Shown here one piece after another: positions 26,451 to 34,758 of a stretch of DNA of 64,000 nucleotides. Origin of the DNA: an uncultured Clostridia bacterium. Lineage in GTDB: Bacteria > Bacillota > Clostridia > Oscillospirales > CAG-272. The stretch spans positions 152,182 to 216,181 of the forward strand of contig CAMJPL010000001.1 of the NCBI GenBank assembly GCA_946407735.1. The letters run 5' to 3'. The notes under the pieces were generated by a model. The model searched no databases. It was given only the letters and a program-made list of their open reading frames with translations, and was not told where the DNA came from. Made by a program: the position numbers and the translations under genes. Position 1 is the first letter of the stretch. Each line of letters begins with the position of its first letter.

Positions 26451-27569
26451 ATGACCAACAGAGAACGCGCGATGAATATCCTTCACTATAAGCCCGCCGA
26501 CCGTTTCCCGGCCGTTCATTTCGGCTACTGGGGCGAGCTTCTTGTCGAATGGGCGGAGCAGGGCAAGATCCCGAAGGAGCTGTCGGAGGGCAATTACGAC
26601 GGCAGCGAGAAGGATATGGAGCTCGACAAGCTGATAGGCTGGGATTTCAACTGGTATCACTGCGTCGGGACGAACAACGGTCTTTCTCCGGCGTTTGAGT
26701 CAAAGGTGCTCGAGGTCCTTCCGGACGGCACGAAGCGCGTTCAGGGCGGCAGCGGCATAATCGAGAGGATCAAGCCCGGCGTAAACTCGATCCCGTCCGA
26801 GGACGACTATATACTGAAGGACCGCAAAGCCTTCGAGGAGCTGTATCTGCCGAAGATGCAGTTCCGTCCCGACCGCGTGAACGTCGAGTATTTCAAACAT
26901 TTCAACGAGACCCGCCCGAAGGATATACCGATCGGTCTGCACCTCGGCTCGGTCATGGGCGAGATCCGCAACATGTGCTCGGTCGTCGGCATGAGCTATC
27001 TTATCTACGACGACGACGAGACGCTGTTCGCCGATATCGTCGACACCTACGCCGAGCTGCAGTATCAGTGCGCCAAGACAGTGCTCGAGACCGGAGCGAA
27101 GTTCGATTTCGCCCACTACTGGGAGGATATCTGCTTCAAGAACGGTCCGCTGCTGGCGCCGGATATCTTTGATGAGCTCACCGCCAAGCACTATAAGAAG
27201 CGCAACGATCTCTGCCATGAGTACGGCATTGACATAATCTCTCTCGACTGTGACGGCGTCATCGGCAAGCTGATACCGACGTGGTATAACAGCGGCGTCA
27301 ACACTATGTTCCCGATCGAGGTCGGCGTCTGGGGCGATCAGTTCGAGGCGGCGAGAAATGAATTCGGGCCAGGCCTTCACGGCGTCGGCGGCATGGACAA
27401 GACCGCCCTTCGCAAGGACAAGGCGGCGGTTGACGCCGAGATCGAGCGCATGAAGCGCCTCGCGTCGCTCGGCGGCTTCCTGCCCTGCCCGGATCACAGG
27501 CTGATGCCCGGCACGAAGTTCGAGCTCGTGCAGTATTACGCCGAGGAGATAAAGAAGATAAGGGTTTAA
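26451..27569 (+). CDS. uroporphyrinogen-decarboxylase-superfamily protein (variant)
   Basis: A 372-residue TIM-barrel protein of the URO-D/MtaA superfamily, recognised from the N-terminal T-N-R-E-R-A-M-N-I-L-x-Y-K-P-A-D-R-F-P and the overall layout. The classic MtaA zinc motif H-x-C is not obvious. Candidate metal residues are the Cys in S-L-D-C-D-G and the Cys/His in L-P-C-P-D-H-R near the C-terminus. True heme-pathway URO-D is unlikely because no other porphyrin gene is present. The C-terminal P-C-P-D-H-R-L-M-P-G-T pattern is common in a gut-anaerobe subgroup of unknown substrate. It may accept a methyl group from the corrinoid protein (inference). GGAGG lies 5 nt before the ATG; a terminator follows. 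Confidence 0.8.
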   Translation: MTNRERAMNILHYKPADRFPAVHFGYWGELLVEWAEQGKIPKELSEGNYDGSEKDMELDKLIGWDFNWYHCVGTNNGLSPAFESKVLEVLPDGTKRVQGGSGIIERIKPGVNSIPSEDDYILKDRKAFEELYLPKMQFRPDRVNVEYFKHFNETRPKDIPIGLHLGSVMGEIRNMCSVVGMSYLIYDDDETLFADIVDTYAELQYQCAKTVLETGAKFDFAHYWEDICFKNGPLLAPDIFDELTAKHYKKRNDLCHEYGIDIISLDCDGVIGKLIPTWYNSGVNTMFPIEVGVWGDQFEAARNEFGPGLHGVGGMDKTALRKDKAAVDAEIERMKRLASLGGFLPCPDHRLMPGTKFELVQYYAEEIKKIRV

Positions 27570-27584
27570 GGACGATATATCATA

Positions 27585-27620
27585 AGCGGGAGCTCCGGAT
27601 CCGGGCTCCCGCTGTGTTTT
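27585..27620 (+). terminator. terminator after the first URO-D-like gene
   Basis: AGCGGGAGC paired with GCTCCCGCT, then TGTGTTTT. Confidence 0.85.
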
Positions 27621-27630
27621 GGATGATAAA

Positions 27631-28140
27631 ATGGATTTTCATATATACCGCCCCGACGAGATGCTGGCGGACACCGTACTTACGGATTTTATACTCGATA
27701 CCATCGTCGAAAATCTGTCATGGCTTTTCGGCGATGATATGGGTTCTGCCGAAAACAGGGAAAAATGGATCAGCTACAATCTGAGGACGGAAGATCCCGT
27801 TCTTCATGCCGCCGTCGCCGAAGATTTGCCGGAAAGGATGGGATTCATCCTCTATGCCGTCGAGGACCGGCGCCTTGTCTTCCATGACGTCGAGATCGCC
27901 GTCAGCCGCAGATTCAGCCCCAATCTGCTCCTCGGTCTTTTCAGGACGATCTTTCTCGCCGAAGGCGGGAATTTTGACACGATGGGCGGATATATAAACA
28001 GGCGCAACGGCGTCTCGCTCGATAATTTTATAAGATACGCGACGACGGTCGGGGAGCGCGAAAGGGGCTGTTCCTTTGTCATCGACGCCGGGGCGACGCG
28101 GAAGATCATCGCGAGGGTATGCGGACGGGGGAGAGAATGA
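27631..28140 (+). CDS. GNAT-like protein of unknown substrate
   Basis: A 169-residue protein from the ATG at 27631; a TTG four codons earlier is the only longer start. The core F-H-D-V-E-I-A-V-S-R-R-F-S-P-N-L-L-L-G-L-F-R-T-I-F followed by M-G-G-Y-I-N-R-R-N-G-V-S-L-D-N-F resembles a GNAT fold with an altered acetyl-CoA loop, but the match is weak. No signal peptide or membrane segment. The start codon lies just past the preceding terminator and the SD is poor. It is followed 23 nt later by the phosphotransferase gene, so the two may be co-transcribed. Confidence 0.6.
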   Translation: MDFHIYRPDEMLADTVLTDFILDTIVENLSWLFGDDMGSAENREKWISYNLRTEDPVLHAAVAEDLPERMGFILYAVEDRRLVFHDVEIAVSRRFSPNLLLGLFRTIFLAEGGNFDTMGGYINRRNGVSLDNFIRYATTVGERERGCSFVIDAGATRKIIARVCGRGRE

Positions 28141-28163
28141 ATAAAAAAACGGGAGGATGATAT

Positions 28164-29036
28164 ATGAAAAATGATCTCGGTTTTCGCGCTCTTTATCCCA
28201 TAACGGCGGGCTGGTCGGGAGACAGCAAATACTGCGCAGCAGGAAGTGACGGGAAAAGGTATTTCCTGCGCGTCGCGCCGCATGAAAAGGCCGAGCGGGC
28301 GAAGAAGTCATTTGAGCTGCAGAAGAAGATGTATTCTCTCGGCGTCCCGATGTGTGAGCCGCTTGAATGCGGAGAGTGCGAAGAAGGCTTTTACACCCTG
28401 CAGAGCTGGGTGGACGGCGTGAACGCCGAGGACGCCGTGCCGCCGATGCCGGAAGCTGATCAGTATGAGCTCGGATGTGAAGCGGGAGCGATACTGAAAA
28501 AGATCCACTCGATCCCGGCCACCGAAAACGCGCCCGGCTGGGAGCCGCGCTTCAACGCGAAGATGGACAGAAAGATAAAGAATTATATCGAATGTCCGAT
28601 AAAGGTTGAAGGCGCGGAGTGCTTTATCGAATATATAGAGCGAAGCCGCGATCTTCTGCGCGGCCGTCCGCAGTGCTTTCAGCACGGCGATTATCACATC
28701 GGGAACATGATGATCGAAAACGGAAAGCCTGTGATCATCGACTTTGACCGATATGATTTCGGCGACCCGTGGGAGGAGTTCAACCGAATAGTATGGTGCG
28801 CGCAGAAGGCGCCGCGTTTTGCCTGCGGCATGGTCGACGGATATTTCGGCGGCAGCGTGCCGCCGCTGTTCTGGCGGCTGCTGGCGCTCTACATAAGCAG
28901 CAACACGCTTTCTTCGATCCCGTGGGCGATCCCCTTCGGCGAGGACGAGATCCGTAAGTTCACTGAGCAGACAAAAGAAATAATGAGCTGGTACGATGAC
29001 ATGTGCCGTGTCGTCCCGTCATGGTACGGCGGATGA
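28164..29036 (+). CDS. aminoglycoside-phosphotransferase (APH)-family kinase
   Basis: A 290-residue protein-kinase-like small-molecule kinase. The catalytic loop is H-G-D-Y-H-I-G-N-M-M (Brenner motif H-G-D-x-x-x-x-N) and the metal-binding D-F-D motif is I-I-D-F-D-R-Y. The N-terminal lobe has the nucleotide-binding strands (F-L-R-V-A near residue 34, with a following Lys). Members phosphorylate aminoglycosides, choline, homoserine, fructosamines or other alcohols; the substrate cannot be set here, and a resistance role should not be assumed. GGGAGG precedes the ATG. A hairpin terminator follows at 29173. Confidence 0.88.
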   Translation: MKNDLGFRALYPITAGWSGDSKYCAAGSDGKRYFLRVAPHEKAERAKKSFELQKKMYSLGVPMCEPLECGECEEGFYTLQSWVDGVNAEDAVPPMPEADQYELGCEAGAILKKIHSIPATENAPGWEPRFNAKMDRKIKNYIECPIKVEGAECFIEYIERSRDLLRGRPQCFQHGDYHIGNMMIENGKPVIIDFDRYDFGDPWEEFNRIVWCAQKAPRFACGMVDGYFGGSVPPLFWRLLALYISSNTLSSIPWAIPFGEDEIRKFTEQTKEIMSWYDDMCRVVPSWYGG

Positions 29037-29172
29037 GCGCGGCACGATTTCTGTTTCTGTTTCCGGCGGCGAAGAAAAAACGGATTCAATACAAACAAAA
29101 AACAGGCATTATCGATGCGGAACAAAGCCGGGAAGATAAAGAAGACCGGGATCAGGACAAAAACAAAATAAT

Positions 29173-29209
29173 CGCAGGGAACTGTTTTCACGGCAGTCCC
29201 CTGCGTTTT
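29173..29209 (+). terminator. terminator between the kinase and the convergent sigma-factor gene
   Basis: CGCAGGGAACTG and CAGTCCCCTGCG with one mismatch, followed by TTTT. Confidence 0.75.
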
Positions 29210-29242
29210 ATATCACGTAATATGATTTCGCTTACCGACTTG

Positions 29243-30856
29243 TTACTGCATAGCCGCGAACGCTCCGACGGATTTAAGGGTGTTCTCATTATATTTCAGC
29301 CAGCCGCAGGCGAGAGCCGCGTCGAGCGTGTACCCGCGCTCAAGCTGATGCCCGGCGGTGACATAGCTGAATCGAGGATCGTCTCTGAACCGCATCGGCA
29401 GATCGCTGAGTATTACTTTGCGCCCGTCCGCGGAAAGCTTTGAAGTGACAGATAAGATCTCCCGGCGTATGTCCCTGACTTTTTCCGCTTTCGCACCGGA
29501 TACGCCGTCAGGTATGTCTATCTGCCGTCTTTTAGCGTCTGTGAAGATGACCATGTTCGTCTCATATCTGCCGGCGGCTTTTTTCAGATATCCGAATCCC
29601 GCGAGTTCTTCCATGGTTTCGGCATCCTCCGGCTCGCTTTTTCCGCGCAGAACGCTGTAAAGAGTTATCGTCTGGCGTTCGCTGAGAAACAGAGGAGTGT
29701 TCCGATCGAGTCCGAACCGCATGAATTTGTATTGCCGGAAATCCATATCGCTGTCAGGGAGATCCTTACAGTTCATATTTCCGTGCAGACCTACAAATTC
29801 CGGATGCTCGATGCCGGCCTGCTGATATCCGGTTATGTCCCAGGCTCCGTTATCAGGTCTTTTGGTATATCCTGTCCATCCGCTGTTCGCATTCTCAACC
29901 TGTGTGCTGTCGTGAGCCTGCATCAAAAGCGTCCATTTTGCGTCATCATAACTTATCCTGCCGCCCCACAGCGACTCGCCGTAATAATCCGCCGCCGCGT
30001 CGACAAGCGCCGTAAGCATCGCCGGGAGTTTTTCGGCGGCAGCCATGTCGAGCTCATGCAGCTTTTTCTGCGCTTCGGCGGAGATGATGGGAAAGTCAGT
30101 CTCGTATCTGTCATTTTTCTTCACGAGAAATGTCTCATATGTCAGATAGTCAAGTTCGCTTTCCATGTAGGGCAGGGCGATGCCAAGCTCCAGTGAGAGC
30201 TGTTGTGCCGTTGACGGATTATCGTAGCACTCAAGAAATATATTTTTGTACAGAAGATGTTTCAGCACAGACCATGGCTGACCGTTGTCTCCCGTCGACG
30301 TGCAGTTGTTCAAGAATGTTATTTCTTCGGGTTTGTAGCTTCTCTTTCCGAATTCTCTTGCCATTTCCATTCCTTCCTTCAGTTTCCGGCGGCTGGCCTG
30401 CAGCCGCGTTTTGACGGTCCCGACAGGGAGAGAGTAGCGCTCTGCGATCTTTGAGACGCTCATATCCTCAAAATAATGAGCGACGAGTATCTGCCGGTAA
30501 TCAGAACGAATGAAAGCCAGCTCGCGCCGCAGCCTCGACAGCTCGTCGGCAAGTATTACCGGGGTTTCGGCTTCTTCGCCGCCGGGGACGGAATCCTCGA
30601 TCTCCGACAGTTCGGCGACGTCTTTATCCGCTCCGTAATAACTTGCTTTGGCAAAACGTGCCCAGCGGTTGCGCGCCACCGCCCAGACCCATCCGCCAAA
30701 GTTTTTCGGTTTTATCCCGCCGGCGAGAGCTTTGACGATCTCTAAGTTGATCTCAGCGGCGAGTTCAGCCGCCGTGTCTTCGACTCCTGTCTTTTTCAGG
30801 CAGAAGTAGAACACCTTCGCCATATAGCTTTCGCAGTATTCGTCGATCAGAGCCAT
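29243..30856 (-). CDS. ECF-type sigma-70 factor with a ~360-residue C-terminal extension
   Basis: A 537-residue protein starting at 30856, chosen because AAGGGAG lies about 9 nt upstream; an ATG three codons earlier touches the SD. Residues about 1-75 match sigma region 2 (N-F-G-G-W-V-W-A-V-A-R-N-R-W-A-R-F) and about 105-165 match region 4 (I-R-S-D-Y-R-Q-I-L, then S-V-S-K-I-A-E-R-Y-S-L-P-V-G-T-V-K-T-R-L). The remaining 370 residues are not sigma: a winged-helix-like part (S-T-A-Q-Q-L-S-L-E-L-G-I-A-L-P-Y-M) and long mixed segments with no membrane helix. No anti-sigma gene is adjacent, so the extension may itself sense a cytoplasmic signal. Base composition is visibly more AT-rich than the flanking genes, perhaps from transfer. 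Confidence 0.88.
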   Translation of the reverse strand: MALIDEYCESYMAKVFYFCLKKTGVEDTAAELAAEINLEIVKALAGGIKPKNFGGWVWAVARNRWARFAKASYYGADKDVAELSEIEDSVPGGEEAETPVILADELSRLRRELAFIRSDYRQILVAHYFEDMSVSKIAERYSLPVGTVKTRLQASRRKLKEGMEMAREFGKRSYKPEEITFLNNCTSTGDNGQPWSVLKHLLYKNIFLECYDNPSTAQQLSLELGIALPYMESELDYLTYETFLVKKNDRYETDFPIISAEAQKKLHELDMAAAEKLPAMLTALVDAAADYYGESLWGGRISYDDAKWTLLMQAHDSTQVENANSGWTGYTKRPDNGAWDITGYQQAGIEHPEFVGLHGNMNCKDLPDSDMDFRQYKFMRFGLDRNTPLFLSERQTITLYSVLRGKSEPEDAETMEELAGFGYLKKAAGRYETNMVIFTDAKRRQIDIPDGVSGAKAEKVRDIRREILSVTSKLSADGRKVILSDLPMRFRDDPRFSYVTAGHQLERGYTLDAALACGWLKYNENTLKSVGAFAAMQ

Positions 30857-30930
30857 GCTTTTCATCTCCCTTCATTTATAAAGTGTCTGAAATCGGGAAA
30901 CGGATTTCCTGATACTAAAATATAAACACG

Positions 30931-30955
30931 AAAAAACCACGCTTCTGCGTGGTTT
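30931..30955 (-). terminator. terminator of tRNA-Leu
   Basis: AACCACGC-AGAA-GCGTGGTT followed by TTTT on the minus strand. Confidence 0.85.
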
Positions 30956-30964
30956 AATCTGTCA

Positions 30965-31049
<85 letters not shown>

Positions 31050-31061
31050 GTGACAGATGAT

Positions 31062-31090
31062 ATTATACCACATCGGAGCGGTTTTGTCAA
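31062..31090 (-). promoter_or_regulatory. consensus promoter of tRNA-Leu
   Basis: TTGACA, 17-bp spacer, TATAAT reading leftward, with TGTGG before the -10; 13 bp from the tRNA 5' end. Confidence 0.88.
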
Positions 31091-31137
31091 GGGCTTTTGC
31101 AAAAAAAGTTCTGCCTTCGGACGATTTTGCGGGGGGC

Positions 31138-32025
31138 TCATTTTTCGTCCGGCTTTACGGCCCTCAGCCTCGGCAGAGGGAGCAGCATCCTCGTTTCGCG
31201 GCGGTAGTCGTCATATCCCGGCTTCGCCGACTGACGTCTGTCCGCCATTGGTATGCTGACGGCGAGGAAGAGCGCGGTATTCGCGGCGGCGCCGGCGATC
31301 CAAAGCGGCGAGAAGCCCATCGCGGCGCACGACGACAGGGCGACGCCCCACCACATCATGATCTCGCCGAGATAATTCGGGTGGCGCGAGTATTTCCACA
31401 GCCCGACGCGGATGAGACCGCCCGTCTTTTTCGCCCGGAATCGGTGCATCGAGATGTCGGCGAAAAGCTCGAGAGCGACGCCGATTATTGACACTGCCGC
31501 CCCGGCTATGACTCCTGTGTTTATCCCGGCTCCCGAACGCATAGTCTCGGCGGCGGGGAGGGTGCAGGCGTACACTATCAGCGTCGGCACCATGTGTATG
31601 CCGGTGAAGTTCACGATCTGATAGAATCTCCCGGTCTTCTCCTTCAGCATCGTGTACCGCCAGTCCTGATGCCCGAGCCCGCCGAAGGTATAGACCCAGT
31701 TTCCCGTCAGTCTCACCGCCCAGTAAAGGATCACGGCGCACATAAGTGTCCCCGCCGCGCCGAAGCCGTACATCACGGCGGCTGACAGCATGATGACCGG
31801 CGGCTGCACGCTCCAGTACGGGTCATAGACCGAGGCGTTCCGCAGAAGGACGCTGAATATGTAGACGATCACCGTCGCGGCGGTATCGGAAACAAGAAGC
31901 GAGACAGCCGGGGACAATATCCCGGCTAAGACGCGGTAGAGCAGGATCCCTGCCGCGGCAGCGGCGATATAGACGGCTGTTATTATAACGAACCCGTCGC
32001 GGCGGGACTTCGGTATCTTCATCAT
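31138..32025 (-). CDS. DUF1295 / isoprenylcysteine-methyltransferase-like integral membrane protein
   Basis: About 295 residues with at least six hydrophobic segments. The C-terminal signature G-L-W-K-Y-S-R-H-P-N-Y-L-G-E-I-M-M-W-W-G is that of the DUF1295 / steroid-5-alpha-reductase / ICMT fold, which binds NADPH or SAM at the membrane. The start is one of two adjacent ATGs (32025 or 32022) after GAGGTG. Methylation or reduction of a lipid is the usual family role; the substrate is unknown. It is divergent from SBP5, and the tRNA-Leu promoter lies close to its 3' end. Confidence 0.88.
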   Translation of the reverse strand: MMKIPKSRRDGFVIITAVYIAAAAAGILLYRVLAGILSPAVSLLVSDTAATVIVYIFSVLLRNASVYDPYWSVQPPVIMLSAAVMYGFGAAGTLMCAVILYWAVRLTGNWVYTFGGLGHQDWRYTMLKEKTGRFYQIVNFTGIHMVPTLIVYACTLPAAETMRSGAGINTGVIAGAAVSIIGVALELFADISMHRFRAKKTGGLIRVGLWKYSRHPNYLGEIMMWWGVALSSCAAMGFSPLWIAGAAANTALFLAVSIPMADRRQSAKPGYDDYRRETRMLLPLPRLRAVKPDEK

Positions 32026-32140
32026 GTTCACCTCATTCTGATCCACACTATTTTACACCATCCGATCGGAAAAAGCAAGGGGCAGAGGACCCGGTATTAC
32101 GGAAACGGCAAATTTTATATGGGCGGCGGTGCAAAATGTG

Positions 32141-32169
32141 TTGATTTGAGCCGGAGTATGTGATATAAT
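32141..32169 (+). promoter_or_regulatory. sigma-A promoter of SBP5
   Basis: TTGATT, 17-bp spacer, TATAAT with TGTGA before it. Confidence 0.8.
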
Positions 32170-32207
32170 TATGTCAGGAGAAAAATGTTCTGCCATTGGG
32201 GGAAAAC

Positions 32208-33671
32208 ATGATGAAAAAGATATCAGCCGCGATACTCGCCGCGATGCTTCTCGGTATATACGGCTGCGGCACCGCCGCCGAGTCGGGTCAGCCGGCCGAG
32301 ACCGCTTCCGCCGGGACCGAGACCGAAGCCGCCGCTGCCGCCGAGACGACGACAGAGCTTCCCGGGCCGGAGCTCCCGGAGCTGAAATACGGCAACAAGC
32401 CCATCGTCATCTACAAGCGCGAGGGCGACGGAGCGGGAAGGCTCATCGACTACACCTTCGACGAGCTGAGCGGCGATGTTCTGAACGACGCCGTCTATTA
32501 CCGCAACCTCGCCGTCGAGGAGAAATTCGAGGTCGACGTGCAGGAGGTGGTCGGCGCCGGCGACGCGTACGGCACGAACGCGCGGAACACCATCATGGCC
32601 GGAGACGACGCATATCAGCTCGTCGCGGCCCACGCGCGCCTCGCCTTCGATTATCCGGGAGCCGGACTCGCTCTCGACTGGTATCAGCTGCCTTATGTCG
32701 ACTTCGATCATGAATGGTGGGACAGGCATATGCTCGAGGGCATGACCATCGGCAAAAAGCTGTTTGTCCTGCCGGACGATCTCTCCGAGAGCGCGCTCAA
32801 GGAGACCAAGATCTACATCTTCAACAAGGATCTCTTCGCAAAGTATGACCTTGAGCTGCCGTATCAGGCGGTTCGCGACGGGCTTTATACCTTCGACAGG
32901 TTCGCGAAGGACGCCGCCGCCTTCTCGTACGATCTCGACGGCGACGGGACGCTCGACATCGAGAAGGATCAGTACGGCTTCGCCGCGACATGGTGGGGCA
33001 CGCCGATCAATATCATCTGGACGGCGGGGCTCCGCATCGTGCAGGGCGTCGGCGACGAGGGACGGCTCGAGATCGTCCTCGACGTCGCAAAAGCCGACGA
33101 GGTCTTCACGAAGCTGTTCGATTTCTTCGATCAGGACTGCGCGTGGCTGGTGAGACAGGACGGCACGAGCTACACGAGCGACGCCTTCCGTCAGGGCAGG
33201 CTCGCCATGACCGAGGCGACGATAATCTCGCTCGTCTCCTTCCGCGACGTCGACTACGACATCGGCTGCGTGCCGCCGCCGAAGTTCTATGAGGAGATGA
33301 CCGGCTACGCCACCGGCGTCGACGCCGGATGCTCCGGCATAATCCTGCCGATAACGAACGGCGACCTCGACATGCTGTCGGCGGTGCTCGAATACTGGAT
33401 GTACCTGCAGTACCGCGACGTCGCCCCGGTCTACTTCGAGACCGTCTGCAAGACGAAGGCCGCCCGCGACGCCGATTCGGCCGAGATGCTCGACATCATC
33501 CGCGCCAACCGCTTCTACGACATCGGATATTATCTCTCGTCGTTCACGATGAACTCCATCGGGCACGATCTGTCCACCTCGAACAAGGGCTTCGCGTCGT
33601 GGTACGAGTCGAAGCTCAAGGCGGCTCAGAAGTCGCTCGACAAGATAAACGATCAGTACTTCGACGAGTGA
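32208..33671 (+). CDS. extracellular solute-binding lipoprotein SBP5
   Basis: A 487-residue type-1 SBP. GGGGG precedes two adjacent ATGs (32208, 32211). The signal peptide ends in a slightly unusual lipobox G-I-Y-G-C (Cys20). An Ala/Glu/Thr linker follows. Family blocks: L-N-D-A-V-Y-Y-R-N-L-A-V-E-E, M-A-G-D-D-A-Y-Q-L, H-E-W-W, R-D-G-L-Y-T-F-D-R-F, the calcium-loop-like D-L-D-G-D-G-T-L-D-I-E-K-D near residue 245, and C-V-P-P-P-K-F. Carbohydrate binding is inferred. It is monocistronic, bounded by its own promoter and terminator, and lacks any neighbouring permease gene. Confidence 0.88.
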   Translation: MMKKISAAILAAMLLGIYGCGTAAESGQPAETASAGTETEAAAAAETTTELPGPELPELKYGNKPIVIYKREGDGAGRLIDYTFDELSGDVLNDAVYYRNLAVEEKFEVDVQEVVGAGDAYGTNARNTIMAGDDAYQLVAAHARLAFDYPGAGLALDWYQLPYVDFDHEWWDRHMLEGMTIGKKLFVLPDDLSESALKETKIYIFNKDLFAKYDLELPYQAVRDGLYTFDRFAKDAAAFSYDLDGDGTLDIEKDQYGFAATWWGTPINIIWTAGLRIVQGVGDEGRLEIVLDVAKADEVFTKLFDFFDQDCAWLVRQDGTSYTSDAFRQGRLAMTEATIISLVSFRDVDYDIGCVPPPKFYEEMTGYATGVDAGCSGIILPITNGDLDMLSAVLEYWMYLQYRDVAPVYFETVCKTKAARDADSAEMLDIIRANRFYDIGYYLSSFTMNSIGHDLSTSNKGFASWYESKLKAAQKSLDKINDQYFDE

Positions 33672-33700
33672 GAGAACGTCAGACAAACGGATAAAACTTA

Positions 33701-33728
33701 TCCCCGTCTTTAAAGGCGGGGATTTTTC
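33701..33728 (+). terminator. terminator after SBP5
   Basis: TCCCCG...CGGGGA stem followed by five T, between convergent genes. Confidence 0.8.
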
Positions 33729-33790
33729 GTATGACTGCCGGTCCGCACTCATACCGTATTCAAAATTGCTGTGTGATATTTAATACAGTC

Positions 33791-34573
33791 TCACAGCTCG
33801 ACGACGGCGCCGACCGGGTAGTGATCGGAGAGCGTCAGGCCGTCCACCTCGGCGGTGACTGTCGCCGACTTCGACGTGTCGCAGGGGAGGGTGGTGAAGA
33901 CGTAGTCGATCTTCACTCCCGCCCAGTCCTTGCGGAAGCCGTGGAAGGTCGGGCCGACGTCGGCTGTGACGTCTTTCAGCGGCAAGCCGCAGCCGGTGAA
34001 GCCGACGACCGACTTGTAGACCATGCTGTCGGGCGTCACGTTGAAGTCGCCGGTGAGGATGACCGGGAGCGGCCATGTGTCGTAGTCGGCGGCGATGCGG
34101 TTCAGGATGAGAGAGATCCCCTGCGCCTGGGCGAACTGCCCGACGTGGTCGAGATGGGTGTTGTAGTGGCGCAGCGCCTTGCCGGTCTCGCGGTCGCGCA
34201 GGACGGTGCAGGTGCAGATGCGTGGGCAGTCGCTCTGATCGGTGGAGAAGCGCGATCCGGCCTTGTGCGGCGTGTCGGAGAGCCAGAAGGTCTCGAGCAT
34301 GACGAGATCGAAGCGGCTCCGGCGGTAGGCGACGACGTTGCTCTCGCCGAGAAGATCGCTGTCGCGGCCGACGCCGCAGATCTCGAACTCGGTGAAATTG
34401 TCCATCAGCCACTGTCTCTGCGGCGGCTGCGTCTCCTGGAAGCCGATGAGATCGGGCTTGAGCGTCAGGAAATGATCGGCGAAGAGCTTCGAGCGCTCGG
34501 AAAAGCGGGTGCCGCCGGTCTTGGTGCAGTTGTCGGTGAGGATGTTGAAGGAATATACGTTGATGGTGCTCAT
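33791..34573 (-). CDS. endonuclease/exonuclease/phosphatase (EEP)-family hydrolase
   Basis: A 260-residue metal-dependent phosphohydrolase. The EEP motifs appear in order: N-V-Y-S-F-N-I-L, I-G-F-Q-E-T (metal-binding Glu), N-T-H-L-D-H, T-G-D-F-N-V-T-P, K-I-D-Y-V-F and the terminal catalytic S-D-H-Y-P-V. There is no signal peptide. Members without DNA-specific loops are often sphingomyelinase-like, phytase-like or sugar-phosphate phosphatases; location among glycan genes does not settle the substrate. AAAGGA precedes the ATG. It is convergent to SBP5. Confidence 0.92.
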   Translation of the reverse strand: MSTINVYSFNILTDNCTKTGGTRFSERSKLFADHFLTLKPDLIGFQETQPPQRQWLMDNFTEFEICGVGRDSDLLGESNVVAYRRSRFDLVMLETFWLSDTPHKAGSRFSTDQSDCPRICTCTVLRDRETGKALRHYNTHLDHVGQFAQAQGISLILNRIAADYDTWPLPVILTGDFNVTPDSMVYKSVVGFTGCGLPLKDVTADVGPTFHGFRKDWAGVKIDYVFTTLPCDTSKSATVTAEVDGLTLSDHYPVGAVVEL

Positions 34574-34608
34574 GGCGTGTCCTTTCGGGTGATATGATCT
34601 GCGAGTAT

Positions 34609-34637
34609 ATTATACCACTTTGAAATGCGGTTTACAA
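34609..34637 (-). promoter_or_regulatory. sigma-A promoter of the EEP gene
   Basis: TTGTAA, 17-bp spacer, TATAAT reading leftward, with GTGG before the -10. Confidence 0.75.
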
Positions 34638-34716
34638 TAGAATGGGGAGAAAAAACTGTCCGTGATGATAACTGTGTGACATGGCATCTTTCCGCTTTGA
34701 GATATCATATAGCTGA

Positions 34717-34742
34717 CAAAAGACCTCTTTCGAGGTCTTTTG
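34717..34742 (-). terminator. terminator after SBP6
   Basis: AAAAGACCTC-GAAA-GAGGTCTTTT on the minus strand; the stem closes on A/T runs. Confidence 0.75.
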
Positions 34743-34758
34743 TCTTTAATAGTGTACA

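Noticed and set aside
26451-27569. Heme-pathway uroporphyrinogen decarboxylase (hemE)
   Set aside because: No other heme genes are near, and the C-terminal Cys/His motif does not fit HemE.
28164-29036. Aminoglycoside-resistance gene
   Set aside because: Only the broad APH-fold kinase motifs are visible; no specific resistance-enzyme signature or mobile context.
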